41,990 bases of DNA from Caryophanales bacterium UBA6877 (lineage in GTDB: Bacteria > Bacillota_I > Bacilli_A > RFN20 > CAG-826): the NCBI GenBank assembly GCA_002451465.1, contig DKCJ01000023.1:1-41990 (forward strand). Direction: 5' to 3'. Shown here in pieces: positions 1 through 8,371 of the stretch (its first letter is position 1; every line of letters begins with the position of its first letter). The position numbers were made by a program, and so were the translations under genes. The notes under the pieces are model-generated. The model did not search any database, had not been told where the DNA came from, and worked only from the letters and a program-made list of their open reading frames with translations.

Positions 1-136
1 TACTTATTTTCTCAATTCTCAAATATGTAGATTTAAAAAATAATTTTATTTATTCACTTTATAATGTAAAATAAAGAAGTAATCAATTTACATTCCAAAC
101 ATAATAATCTATGGAAACTAAAATAAGGAGGATAAT

Positions 137-2197
137 ATGGAATATTCTGCAGAGAACATCCGAAACATTCTAGTTTTGGGGCATCAAGGCACAGGTAAAA
201 CTACCTTGGTCGAATCTTTAAACAGCATTGCTGAAAATGTTAAAAAAGGAACAATTGAAAACAAAAACACTATTAGCGATTTTACAAAAGAAGAACAAAA
301 TCGTTTAAGTTCATGTCAACTTTCAATTGTTCCTATTTATTATCAAAATTTCAAATTAAACTTGATTGACATACCAGGTAATGATGATTTTATTTATGAA
401 GCATTAGGTGTTATGGATATTGCAAAAGGTGCAATACTTGTAATTGATGCTTCAAAAAAAGTTGAAGTTGAAACAGTTAAACACTATCGTTTATTAAGAA
501 AACATGGTATTCCAACTATTATATATATTAATAAAATGGATAAAGAAAATATCGTTTATGAAGATATTTTAGATGATATATCAAAGAAACTTGATAAAAA
601 TGGTCCTATCTCATTTGTTTATCCAATGGGGCACGAAGATCAATTTGATGGCTTTGTAAATGTTATAACTATGAAAGCTAGAAAATATGATGGCGAAAAG
701 TGTGTAGATGACGTTATTTATCCAGAAAAGAAATCTAAAGTCATTGAATTACATACCAAAATTGAAGAACAAGTTGCTTTAACTGATGATAAATATTTAG
801 ATAAATATTTCTCAGGCGAAACTTTAACTATGGAAGAAATTCATAAAGGTCTTCATGATGGCGTATTAAAAGGTCAATTAACACCTATACTTTGTGGTTG
901 TGCAACAAAAAATATTGGTCTTCACACAATGCTTCAAATGCTAGTTGATTATTTACCATCTAGTTCAGATTTAAAACCATACGAAGGATTTGATGATAAA
1001 AATGAATTAACTGAAAGAAAAACTTCAACTAATGAACCATTTAGTGCTTATATATTTAAAACATATTTTGATCCATATAAAGGCGTTGTAAATGTTATTA
1101 AAGTTTTAAGTGGCACTTTACATGCAGGTGATGAAGTCTATGTTTCAAGATTAAATAAAACTTTTAAAGTTAATAATTTAGTCTCTATTAAAGGTGGTAA
1201 TTTCACTCCAATTAATGAAGTTTTAGCTGGTGATATTGCTGGAATTCAAAAATTAGATGAACTTAGAACTACCGATACATTATCTGATAAAAATAATATC
1301 TTCATAATGGAAAAAACAAAGTTCCCTACTGCTGTTTATTTTAGAGCTTTATCATTTGATGATTCAAAAGAAGAAGATAAGACTGTTCAAGGTTTAACAA
1401 AATTGCAAATTGAAAATCCATGTCTTGAAATTAAACGTAATAATGAAACTAAACAATTATTAATTGGTGGTTTAAGTGAATCTTATTTGAACTTTATAAA
1501 AGAAAGAGTAGCTAACTTATTTAAAGTTAATTTAAAAATGTCTAAACCAAAAATTGTTTATAGAGAAACAATTAAGGGAAGTGCTGAAGCTGAGGGAAGA
1601 TACGTTAAACAATCAGGTGGTTCTGGTTTCTATGGTATCGTCGTTATGAGATTTGAACCAGCTGAAACAAATTGTTTTGAAGAAAGAATTTTTGGTGGCT
1701 CAGTTCCTAAAAACTATATTCCTGCAGTTGAAAAAGGTTTCTATGAAGCTCTTCAATCTGGTCTCTTAGCTGGTTTCCCAGTTTTAGGAGTAAAAGGTAT
1801 TTTACTTGATGGAAAATATCACTCAGTGGATAGCAATGATTTAGCTTTCAAAATGGCAGCACAAATTTCATTTAAAGAAGCATATTTGAAATGTAAACCA
1901 ACCATTCTTGAACCAATTATGAAAATATTTGTTCAAGTTAACAATGAATATACTGGAAATATCTTAAATGATTTAAATCAAAGACGTGCAAAAGTATTAT
2001 CAATTGACGAAAAACCAGAGGGTGTACAAGAAATATCTGCTTTAGTTCCTGAAGCTGAATTACAAGATTATGTATCGAAATTAAGAGTTTTAACTAAAGG
2101 ATCTGGTTTCTATAATCGTGTCTTCGATTCATATCAAGAAGTTCCTCAACAAATGGTAGCTAAAGTTATTGAAGAAAATACATTATTGAAAAAATAA
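137..2197 (+). CDS. EF-G-like translational GTPase (divergent EF-G paralogue)
   Basis: A 686-residue protein with the full EF-G layout. The G domain has a P-loop GHQGTGKT (residues 15-22), DIPG (78-81) and NKMD (132-135), and the C-terminal half has EF-G-like domains II to V. It departs from canonical FusA: the P-loop is not the usual AHIDAGKT form, G3 is DIPG rather than DTPG, and the switch I RGIT motif is absent (the region reads NRLSSCQLSI, about 55-64). These changes fit the EF-G-like/EF-G2 paralogue class, not the housekeeping factor; the exact role is unknown. The ATG is preceded by AAGGAGG with good spacing. It is monocistronic, followed at once by a strong terminator. A TATAAT at 60-65 may be its -10 box, but no good -35 is visible. 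Confidence 0.9.
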   Translation: MEYSAENIRNILVLGHQGTGKTTLVESLNSIAENVKKGTIENKNTISDFTKEEQNRLSSCQLSIVPIYYQNFKLNLIDIPGNDDFIYEALGVMDIAKGAILVIDASKKVEVETVKHYRLLRKHGIPTIIYINKMDKENIVYEDILDDISKKLDKNGPISFVYPMGHEDQFDGFVNVITMKARKYDGEKCVDDVIYPEKKSKVIELHTKIEEQVALTDDKYLDKYFSGETLTMEEIHKGLHDGVLKGQLTPILCGCATKNIGLHTMLQMLVDYLPSSSDLKPYEGFDDKNELTERKTSTNEPFSAYIFKTYFDPYKGVVNVIKVLSGTLHAGDEVYVSRLNKTFKVNNLVSIKGGNFTPINEVLAGDIAGIQKLDELRTTDTLSDKNNIFIMEKTKFPTAVYFRALSFDDSKEEDKTVQGLTKLQIENPCLEIKRNNETKQLLIGGLSESYLNFIKERVANLFKVNLKMSKPKIVYRETIKGSAEAEGRYVKQSGGSGFYGIVVMRFEPAETNCFEERIFGGSVPKNYIPAVEKGFYEALQSGLLAGFPVLGVKGILLDGKYHSVDSNDLAFKMAAQISFKEAYLKCKPTILEPIMKIFVQVNNEYTGNILNDLNQRRAKVLSIDEKPEGVQEISALVPEAELQDYVSKLRVLTKGSGFYNRVFDSYQEVPQQMVAKVIEENTLLKK

Positions 2198-2205
2198 TAT
2201 ATGAC

Positions 2206-2237
2206 AAAAAGATGGTTTTAATTAACCATCTTTTTTT
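2206..2237 (+). terminator. Rho-independent terminator of the EF-G-like gene
   Basis: An 11-bp stem (2207-2217 with 2224-2234) and a 6-nt loop, ending in seven T residues. It lies 9 nt after the stop codon. Confidence 0.85.
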
Positions 2238-2253
2238 AAACCAAATAATTAGC

Positions 2254-2293
2254 ACATAAAAGAGAAGTGATTTATTTTACTTCTCTTTTATTG
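2254..2293 (-). terminator. Hairpin at the end of the decayed minus-strand gene
   Basis: AAAAGAGAAGT near 2257-2267 pairs with ACTTCTCTTTT at 2279-2289. It overlaps the last stop codon of the degraded minus-strand reading frame (2277-2279), as expected for the original terminator of that gene. It could also back up the preceding plus-strand terminator. Confidence 0.55.
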
Positions 2294-2818
2294 ATGTCTT
2301 ATAAACACATCTTTCATTTTTATTATAATAATATTTTTTGTTTAGTGATTTAGAAAATTCATCAGAAAAAATATGAGAAGCAACTACAATACAACTGTCA
2401 TTTAAATTTAAAAACACTTTTTCATGTTAACTATCAAATGATGTGAGATATTTTGCACTTCTCATTTTACCAGTATCTTCTAATAATTTAGCTAACTTTT
2501 CGAACTCAACTTCGTTAGCAGATTTAATTTTAAAGACCGTTTTTTTATCGTATTTACTTAATCTATCTTTTGCTTTTTTCTCTAAGGTTATTTAAATATA
2601 AGACTTAAAACTATTAACAATATTAAATCATCATTTATCGACAAAAACTCTATAGATAACGCCATCTTTTTTATTTCAATCAGCTTTAATAAAATCAGTA
2701 AAGTCTATATTTTATTGTGAGCGTAAAATTTAACACGTTCGAACAAATTCGGATGGAATCGGATTAGAATTTGATGTTCCATATATATCTAGAACGAACA
2801 AATAACAAAATGATTTTG
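2277..2818 (-). pseudogene. Decayed protein-coding gene, family not identified
   Basis: One minus-strand frame stays protein-like for about 180 codons (stretches such as LDIYGTSNSNPIPSEFVRT, NKKDGVIYRVFVDK and EFEKLAKLLEDTGKMRSAKY). It is broken by four TAA (the downstream one at 2427-2429) and three TGA codons, with no TAG. All seven can be explained as single C-to-T or G-to-A changes from CAA (Gln) or TGG (Trp), including a TGA-TGA pair. No frameshift is needed, so this looks like a recently silenced gene decaying under AT-biased mutation. There is no convincing start codon; it begins just after the terminator of the tRNA pair. I do not recognise the family. The middle part faintly recalls FemAB-type peptidyltransferases, but I would not assign it. 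Confidence 0.55.
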
Positions 2819-2826
2819 CATAAAAA

Positions 2827-2855
2827 AAGAAGTGATCTACATCACTTCTATTTTT
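2827..2855 (-). terminator. Terminator of the tRNA-Asp/tRNA-Phe transcript
   Basis: GAAGTGAT and ATCACTTC form an 8-bp stem with a 4-nt loop just beyond the tRNA-Phe 3' end. On the minus strand it is followed by a T-rich run. Confidence 0.75.
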
Positions 2856-2861
2856 GTTATA

Positions 2862-2937
2862 TGGTGGCCCAGGCGGGGGTCGAACCCGCTACACAAGGAT
2901 TTTCAGTCCTTTGCTCTACCAGATGAGCTACCGGGCC
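2862..2937 (-). tRNA. tRNA-Phe (GAA)
   Basis: A 76-nt cloverleaf on the minus strand. The acceptor arm is GGCCCGG/CTGGGCC, the discriminator is A and CCA is encoded. The anticodon loop CTGAAAA carries GAA, and the T arm contains GGTTCGAC. Confidence 0.95.
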
Positions 2938-2959
2938 AATATGTCTACTTAATAAAAAG

Positions 2960-3035
2960 TGGCGGATCATACGGGAATCGAACCCGTGATCTTCACAGTG
3001 ACAGTGTGACATGTTAACCGCTACACCAATGATCC
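2960..3035 (-). tRNA. tRNA-Asp (GTC)
   Basis: A 76-nt cloverleaf on the minus strand. The acceptor arm is GGATCAT/ATGATCC, the discriminator is G and CCA is encoded. The anticodon loop CTGTCAC gives GTC. It lies 22 nt upstream of tRNA-Phe, so the two are probably co-transcribed. Confidence 0.95.
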
Positions 3036-3115
3036 ACGCGCTTTATTATGATAACGAAAAACAATAAAAAAAGCAATATTTTATTTATTGAATGTAAGAA
3101 ATTTTATAAACAATA

Positions 3116-3144
3116 TTTACATTTATAAAATAAAAACTTAATAT
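3116..3144 (+). promoter_or_regulatory. Promoter of the GNAT gene, predicted leaderless
   Basis: TTTACA (3116-3121), a 17-nt spacer and TAATAT (3139-3144). Only 6 nt separate the -10 from the ATG, so transcription should start at or next to the A of the start codon. There is no Shine-Dalgarno. Confidence 0.6.
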
Positions 3145-3150
3145 AACTTC

Positions 3151-3579
3151 ATGAATAAAAATATAAGTTTTAAATATTTCACTGGTTTAAATGAAGTTGC
3201 CACTTTAATTAGAAAAAAAGTATTTATCGATGAACAATGCTACATTGTTGATATTGATGATGAAGATAAAACTGCAACGCACTTTATAGAATATTATAAA
3301 AATACTCCAGTTGGTACGTGTAGAATTATTAAAAAAGATAATAATTCAATAAAAATTGGTCGTTTTGCAATTTTAGAGGAATATCGTAATAAAAATTTAG
3401 GTAAAGAATTATTAGATGAAGTCGAAAAATACGCAAAAGAAAATAATTATAAGAAAATCTATTTAGATGCACAATTTGATAAAAGAGGATTTTATTTTAA
3501 ATCTGGATATAAAGTGTTAAGTGATAAACTTTTTTTAGATGAAAACTATCCTCATATTCATCTTTATAAAGATTTATGA
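3151..3579 (+). CDS. GNAT family N-acetyltransferase (ElaA/YjcF-like)
   Basis: A 142-residue single-domain GNAT. The start resembles ElaA/YjcF proteins (VATLIRKKVFIDEQ, about residues 15-28, the usual LR..VFV.EQ region). The acetyl-CoA binding motif A is RFAILEEYRNKNLGKELL (about 71-88), with arginine and glycine in the pyrophosphate loop. The C-terminal FYFKSGYKVL is the typical motif B region. The acceptor substrate is unknown. No Shine-Dalgarno precedes the ATG and a -10 box lies 6 nt upstream, so the mRNA is probably leaderless. Its last codons lie inside a 32-nt perfect palindrome shared with the converging DUF362 gene. Confidence 0.85.
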   Translation: MNKNISFKYFTGLNEVATLIRKKVFIDEQCYIVDIDDEDKTATHFIEYYKNTPVGTCRIIKKDNNSIKIGRFAILEEYRNKNLGKELLDEVEKYAKENNYKKIYLDAQFDKRGFYFKSGYKVLSDKLFLDENYPHIHLYKDL

Positions 3580-3605
3580 ATTAATCGATATCGATTAATT
3601 CATAA
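3574..3605. repeat. Perfect 32-nt palindrome spanning both stop codons of a convergent gene pair
   Basis: The sequence is self-complementary without mismatch around the axis at 3589/3590; the core reads ATCGATATCGAT. It contains the TGA (3577-3579) of the plus-strand GNAT and the TAA (3581-3583) of the minus-strand DUF362 gene. It can form a hairpin in both transcripts and may be a bidirectional terminator or 3'-end stabiliser. No long T-run follows on either side. Confidence 0.85.
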
Positions 3606-4450
3606 TCTAATGAACCAAAATTATGTTTCATGGCTACATCAAAAATATGTTCGCCATGTCGTGATTTAATTCTTTCAAGTAAATGGTCTCTACCAGGATC
3701 ATTTGCTTTATAGATTAAATCAACACAAGCTTTATCAATAGCAATTGGGTCAGTTGAAATTAAAACACCAATATCTTTCATGCAAGGATCTTCAGCAACT
3801 GCACAACAATCGCAATCTACAGACATATTTTTCATTACGTTAATATATACAGCTTTACCCATAAAGTGTTTAGCAACTGCACTAGCTGCATCCCCCATTG
3901 CACCAATAAATTTATCTTGTTCAGTTGCCCAATAGTTTCCACTTGTATCACCAGCACCATGTATATATTTTTTTCCATAACTTGATGCACAACCAATTGA
4001 TAATTGCTTTAAAGCACCACCAAAACCACCCATTGGATGACCTTTAAAATGAGAAAGAACTAATAAAGAATCATATTTTAATAAATCTTTACCAACATAA
4101 TCTTTTTTAATAACGACGCCATCTTTAATCTCAAAACAATAATCTGGTCCAAATTCATCTAGCAAATCAACAGGATAAAGTTTACTCCATCCGTTATTTT
4201 CTAGGGTTTTTAAATGTTTTTCAGAAGTATTTCTTTCTCCATCATAAGCAGTGTTACATTCACAAATTGTTCCATCAACTAAATCAAAGACTGGTTTAAA
4301 AAACTCTGGATGTAAAAAATTTTGATTACCAGGTTCACCACTATGAATTTTAACTAAAACCTTTCCTTTTAATTCAACTCCTAAAGCTTTGTATAATTTA
4401 ACTAAACTTTCAGGTGTTATTTCTTTTGTAAATAAAACTTTAGATTTCAT
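3581..4450 (-). CDS. DUF362 domain protein
   Basis: A 289-residue soluble protein with the hallmark DUF362 core SHFKGHPMGGFGGALKQLS (about residues 133-151), followed by a conserved Cys cluster C213-x-C215-C216 and C223. It lacks the C-terminal 2x[4Fe-4S] ferredoxin domain found in many family members, so it represents the domain alone. The family is often suspected of redox or metal roles, but no reaction is established. AAGGAG precedes the ATG. It lies 12 nt downstream of the GH78-like gene and is probably co-transcribed with it, although no functional link is evident. Confidence 0.85.
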   Translation of the reverse strand: MKSKVLFTKEITPESLVKLYKALGVELKGKVLVKIHSGEPGNQNFLHPEFFKPVFDLVDGTICECNTAYDGERNTSEKHLKTLENNGWSKLYPVDLLDEFGPDYCFEIKDGVVIKKDYVGKDLLKYDSLLVLSHFKGHPMGGFGGALKQLSIGCASSYGKKYIHGAGDTSGNYWATEQDKFIGAMGDAASAVAKHFMGKAVYINVMKNMSVDCDCCAVAEDPCMKDIGVLISTDPIAIDKACVDLIYKANDPGRDHLLERIKSRHGEHIFDVAMKHNFGSLDYELIDID

Positions 4451-4462
4451 AATTTTTCTCCT

Positions 4463-7063
4463 TTAAAAAGATTCATTTAAATTATATGTTCCAGAATGTA
4501 AATGAATAATTTTTTCATTTGGTAAGATTAATTCCGCATCACAATTTCCTGGAATAACAATATTAAGTGATACATTATCACCTATAATATTATAGCTAAC
4601 TTTAATCAATCCATAAATGGAGTTATATTCACAATATATATTTGATAAATCTTTATCAAAATATGGTTCAATTTTAAAATAATTTTCTTTTAAAATATTA
4701 ATTCCGGCTATTTTAGAAAACATAAAATCAACAAGTGAAAGTTTAGAATAAAAATTAAGCTTGTCACCAATAGTTTTTTCAAATAACGTAGAGGAATTTT
4801 CTTCACCTAAATATAACCATTTATCTGGTTTTTTACTTTTAATTGATTCTAGTGCCAATTTTTTGTCGCTTTTAAATAACGAAAATAAAAAGAAAGGAGC
4901 AGAATAATTACCAAAATTTAATTTAAAATCGTTGCTTTTATAATTCTCAACTAATTGTTCTTTTGCAAATTTATCATATTGTTTGCTTAATATATTAAAA
5001 TAAATTGGCATAATTAATCTTGATTGTTCTTCAGTATTTAGACTATATCCTTTTTTAATTAAAAGTTCATTAAAAGCATATTTTGTACCATTTTCATATT
5101 CAATAAATAAAGCTTCTTCTGGCCAATTTAATAATGTTGCAAAACTTGAAAGAGCTTTAAAGTCAACGTGAGCCAATAAAGTTGATTCATATAATGGTAA
5201 ACAAATTTTTTTAGATAATCTATGTTTCTTAATTTTCTTTGGATCATTTGAATCATAATAATAAATACCACTATTAAGTAAATATTTTTGATTTTGTGAA
5301 CTAATCTTAATATTTTTTGTATATAAAGTTGGTCGATTACACTTTTTAATTAATGATTTTCCATATTTTATAAACTTATCATAATTGTCTTTAATAAAAG
5401 AAAAATCTCCATATTGTGAATAAAATAAATAAGGAATTAAAATAGCAAATCCACTATTAATTAAGTTTTGATTATTATTTTTGAATCTAAATTTATCAAT
5501 AATGCATGGTGATTTATCACTAAATTCATAATTTTTCTTTTGAGAATCAAAAATATCATATAAATATTTATACATTAAAGGATAATAATCAAAAACATAC
5601 ATTGAAGATTTAAATAATGTATAAACATTTTTAAAATCGCCACTACGATTATAAAAAGGTGTAGAAAAAGGAAAATCTAAAGATAAATCTTTAATTGTCC
5701 AAAGCGAATTATTAAAAAAATTGTTCAATAAATTATTATTTGAAACAAATTTTCCAATTTGTTTCATGTTTCTATAAACAGCTATAGCATAAAATTCAAT
5801 TTTTGATATATCGACGTTTGTTTCAACTAACGCATATTTAAAGCTAAATAAAGAAAATTTTGTTTCATAATTGTTTTCACCACTTTTAGCTTTATAAGAA
5901 ATAATCTCAAGTGGAGAAACTTTTTTAGGATCATCATCTAAAACGTTAGAAACATAACCATCTTTAAAAATAAAATTATCAACTTTTTCTTTAATTGAAT
6001 TAATTTTTTGAATATTATTTTGAATTAATTTACCTCTTTCATCAATGGAGGCACCTAGTCTAATAAAAAGAGTATCACCACTATTACCAATAAACGAAAA
6101 ACCTAAAAAACCAGTAATTAATTGATCGAAATCAAGCATATATTGGTTTTTACCAACTCTAAGAATTTTAGGTATAAATTTTTCATGCTTAACAAGTGGG
6201 TAAGAATTTGTGGCACTTAATAATGTTTTATAATTAATAACTTTACTTTTTGCATTATAAGAAGGCATTTTACTAGCGTCAATAATTTCACCATCTTTTA
6301 AATCAGCAAAAATATATTTACCATCATTAGAAAATTCTACTGTTTCATCGCTATAAATTTTTTCAATTACATTGTTATCATGATAAATTTCGAATTGAAA
6401 AATAATTGCAGTTTCTTTTCCGTAACTGTAAGCATTTTTAAAAGAATCATTCGATCCTCTAAAATATCCATCAGAAACTTCAATTTCTACTTCATTAAAA
6501 CCTATTTTTAAAAACTCCGTTACATCATAAGTCTGATATTGCAATCTTTTATTAAAATTTGTATATCCTGGGGTTAAAACATTACTTGTAATTTTTCTTT
6601 TATTTAAAATTAAATCGTAATTTCCTAAACTTGAGATATATAAACGTGCTTTATTGAAAGAATTTAAAAGAAATTTTTTTCTAAAACAACTTATTGGATA
6701 ACGATATTTCGTATTGATAGGATAATCACCAGCAACAAATTTAGCTTTAAAATCGTTCATAGAAAGTAAACCAAATTCAAAACTAGCTGGTTCGCTATCA
6801 TAACCTTTATAATTATTATTTTCGTAAACTCTTACGATATATGTAACAAAATCACGACTATTAAAATTATCTTCAAAAACATAATACATTGAAGAAGAAA
6901 TTTTTATGCCGCTTGTTTTTTTAATTCCATTATTTATACTGTAAATAACTTCAAAAGCTGATTGCCTTTGTCCGTTTTCAATATTCCAAGTAACTCGTGG
7001 ATGCAAAACATCAATTCCTAAAGGATTTACTAAACCCAAACACTTTAAGTTGATAGCTTTCAT
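4463..7063 (-). CDS. GH78-like (alpha-L-rhamnosidase fold) protein with degraded active site
   Basis: An 866-residue protein with alpha-L-rhamnosidase architecture: a Bac_rhamnosid_N-like start (HPRVTWNIENGQRQSAFEV, about 21-39), beta-sandwich domains with PGYTNFNKRLQYQTYDVT (165-182), then a helical barrel domain and a C-terminal beta domain. The same PG-T-(R)-LQYQTY block occurs in the intact GH78 of this window (169-183). The general-acid motif DCPQRDERMGWTGD of that enzyme is here DFPFSTPFYNRSGD (463-476): the length is kept, but R, D, E and W are all replaced. It is probably inactive as a classical rhamnosidase and may be a binding protein or have another specificity. There is no signal peptide, so it is cytoplasmic. 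A purine-rich GTGGAG site precedes the ATG. Confidence 0.8.
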   Translation of the reverse strand: MKAINLKCLGLVNPLGIDVLHPRVTWNIENGQRQSAFEVIYSINNGIKKTSGIKISSSMYYVFEDNFNSRDFVTYIVRVYENNNYKGYDSEPASFEFGLLSMNDFKAKFVAGDYPINTKYRYPISCFRKKFLLNSFNKARLYISSLGNYDLILNKRKITSNVLTPGYTNFNKRLQYQTYDVTEFLKIGFNEVEIEVSDGYFRGSNDSFKNAYSYGKETAIIFQFEIYHDNNVIEKIYSDETVEFSNDGKYIFADLKDGEIIDASKMPSYNAKSKVINYKTLLSATNSYPLVKHEKFIPKILRVGKNQYMLDFDQLITGFLGFSFIGNSGDTLFIRLGASIDERGKLIQNNIQKINSIKEKVDNFIFKDGYVSNVLDDDPKKVSPLEIISYKAKSGENNYETKFSLFSFKYALVETNVDISKIEFYAIAVYRNMKQIGKFVSNNNLLNNFFNNSLWTIKDLSLDFPFSTPFYNRSGDFKNVYTLFKSSMYVFDYYPLMYKYLYDIFDSQKKNYEFSDKSPCIIDKFRFKNNNQNLINSGFAILIPYLFYSQYGDFSFIKDNYDKFIKYGKSLIKKCNRPTLYTKNIKISSQNQKYLLNSGIYYYDSNDPKKIKKHRLSKKICLPLYESTLLAHVDFKALSSFATLLNWPEEALFIEYENGTKYAFNELLIKKGYSLNTEEQSRLIMPIYFNILSKQYDKFAKEQLVENYKSNDFKLNFGNYSAPFFLFSLFKSDKKLALESIKSKKPDKWLYLGEENSSTLFEKTIGDKLNFYSKLSLVDFMFSKIAGINILKENYFKIEPYFDKDLSNIYCEYNSIYGLIKVSYNIIGDNVSLNIVIPGNCDAELILPNEKIIHLHSGTYNLNESF

Positions 7064-7118
7064 TTTAAATCTCCACTTATTTTCATAAAAAAAGAAAAGT
7101 TCTTAAACTTCTATATAG

Positions 7119-7127
7119 ATTATAGCA
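7119..7127 (-). promoter_or_regulatory. Extended -10 promoter of the GH78-like/DUF362 operon
   Basis: On the minus strand TGC-TATAAT forms an extended -10 about 55 nt before the start codon. No good -35 is visible, as is common for extended -10 promoters. Confidence 0.5.
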
Positions 7128-7149
7128 AAATATTGGTTAAATAATTAAA

Positions 7150-7184
7150 AAAATTAATGAATAATTTTTTTATTCATTAATTTT
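7150..7184 (-). terminator. Terminator of the DtxR-nitroreductase gene
   Basis: A 15-bp stem (7150-7164 with 7170-7184) and a 5-nt loop, 24 nt beyond the stop codon. A short T-run follows on the minus strand. Confidence 0.65.
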
Positions 7185-7208
7185 CTATATAAAAGTCGAT
7201 TTATTTTT

Positions 7209-8237
7209 TTAAAGCTTAATAATCTTCTTTCCACTACCTATTTCAAAATGATAAATTGCAATACCTTTATCAACTTTTGACCATCTAGATGGACCGTTTT
7301 CTGCTTCTACATTATTTTCATCAATATATTTAAAGTAAACATCTTGTCTATTCATGGCACTTGGTGCTAATGCTACTTCTTTTATACCATTAACAAACCA
7401 TTCAGGACTATCTTTCGTAACATTTGCTAATTCTTCTAAAGTTTTAGATGGGCGAGATGAACCAAAGTCATTACAATAACCAAAAGCAATAACTAAAACT
7501 AATTTATTATCCCCTTTTTTAACCCATTTTACTTTATCGATATTTAAAGAACCAGCAACCCAAAGTGTTCCAAGATTTAAAGAAGTTAAAAATAATACAA
7601 GTTCTTCTCCATAATAACCTACTTTTTCTTCAAGTAATGGATCTTTTTCGCTTCCAACCATAGATAAATAGTTTTCGGCACCAGTAAATCGTGGCCCAAA
7701 GCCATCTAAAGCTTCTTTTTCATTTAATACTACTTGAATATCTAAGCCACTCTCTTTATTTACTTCGTGAACCTTATTAGAAATCTCTAAATAAGTATTT
7801 TCATCAATTTTTTTATCAATATAATGTCTTACACTATGTCTTTTTAAAGCCAATTCACTTAAATTCATTGTTTTATTCTCCTCAAAATATTTTTTTAATG
7901 CATCAAATGTTTCGTCGCTTAAATCATGTTCAACCTTACAAGCATCTTCATAAGCAACATCTCTTTCAACTCCTAATGAAATAAATATTGATGCTAAAAC
8001 CTCATGACGTTCATATATCTTATTAGCGACCTCTAAACCAGTTTTTGTAAGAGTAATGTCACCATTTTTATCAACCACTATATAATTGCTTTCTTTTAAT
8101 TTTTTCATTGCAACACTAACACTGGCTTTGGAAAAATCTAAAAATCTAGCAATATCAATTGCTCTAACAATACCATTTTGGTTGCTTATCATAAGTATTT
8201 TTTCTAAATAATCTTCAGCTGATTTATGCATTTGCAT
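7209..8237 (-). CDS. DtxR/MntR-type metalloregulator fused to a nitroreductase domain
   Basis: A 342-residue fusion. Residues 1-120 are a DtxR-family repressor: winged helix (about 5-65) then a metal-binding dimerisation helix region. By alignment with MntR, the metal ligands map to D9, E12, H78, C100, E103 and H104. The Cys at 100, where Mn sensors have Glu and the iron sensors DtxR/IdeR have Cys, favours Fe(II). Residues about 123-342 are a nitroreductase-type flavoprotein domain, starting with the FMN-contacting LKRHSVRHYID (131-141) and continuing through GFGPRF (179-184) and NLGTLWVAG (221-229). The DtxR C-terminal SH3/FeoA-like domain is missing. I chose the ATG at 8237 because GGAGG lies 8 nt upstream; the TTG at 8252 would overlap that site. 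The gene is divergent from feoA, so it probably represses feo. Confidence 0.85.
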   Translation of the reverse strand: MQMHKSAEDYLEKILMISNQNGIVRAIDIARFLDFSKASVSVAMKKLKESNYIVVDKNGDITLTKTGLEVANKIYERHEVLASIFISLGVERDVAYEDACKVEHDLSDETFDALKKYFEENKTMNLSELALKRHSVRHYIDKKIDENTYLEISNKVHEVNKESGLDIQVVLNEKEALDGFGPRFTGAENYLSMVGSEKDPLLEEKVGYYGEELVLFLTSLNLGTLWVAGSLNIDKVKWVKKGDNKLVLVIAFGYCNDFGSSRPSKTLEELANVTKDSPEWFVNGIKEVALAPSAMNRQDVYFKYIDENNVEAENGPSRWSKVDKGIAIYHFEIGSGKKIIKL

Positions 8238-8316
8238 ATTTTTTACCTCCAAAATTATTTACTAATAATATTTAAAATTGATTTCATTTTTTTTGCAAGA
8301 GTTAATCAAAACTTAC

Positions 8317-8345
8317 TTGACATAATATGCGATTAAATATATATT
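8317..8345 (+). promoter_or_regulatory. feo operon promoter
   Basis: A perfect -35 TTGACA (8317-8322), a 17-nt spacer and -10 TATATT (8340-8345). The predicted start is near 8352, giving a leader of about 80 nt before feoA. Confidence 0.8.
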
Positions 8346-8355
8346 TATTGAGGTG

Positions 8356-8371
8356 GTTAGGCAATACTAAC
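8356..8371. promoter_or_regulatory. Candidate operator of the DtxR-type regulator
   Basis: GTTAG-GCAATA-CTAAC is a perfect 5-bp inverted repeat around 6 nt, starting 4 nt after the presumed transcription start. It resembles DtxR-family boxes, which are built on TTAG/CTAA half sites. This position suits repression by the divergent metalloregulator. A related half site (AAGTTAG) recurs at 8398-8404. Confidence 0.5.

Noticed and set aside
2277..2818. Alternative genetic code (TGA read as Trp) suggested by the TGA codons in a protein-like frame
   Set aside because: The same frame also has TAA stops, and intact genes here use TGA as stop and TGG for Trp, so gene decay explains it better.
2832..3017. 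61-residue plus-strand reading frame
   Set aside because: It runs across tRNA-Phe and tRNA-Asp in antisense; peptide text such as RRGSNPLHKDFQS is the usual tRNA shadow.
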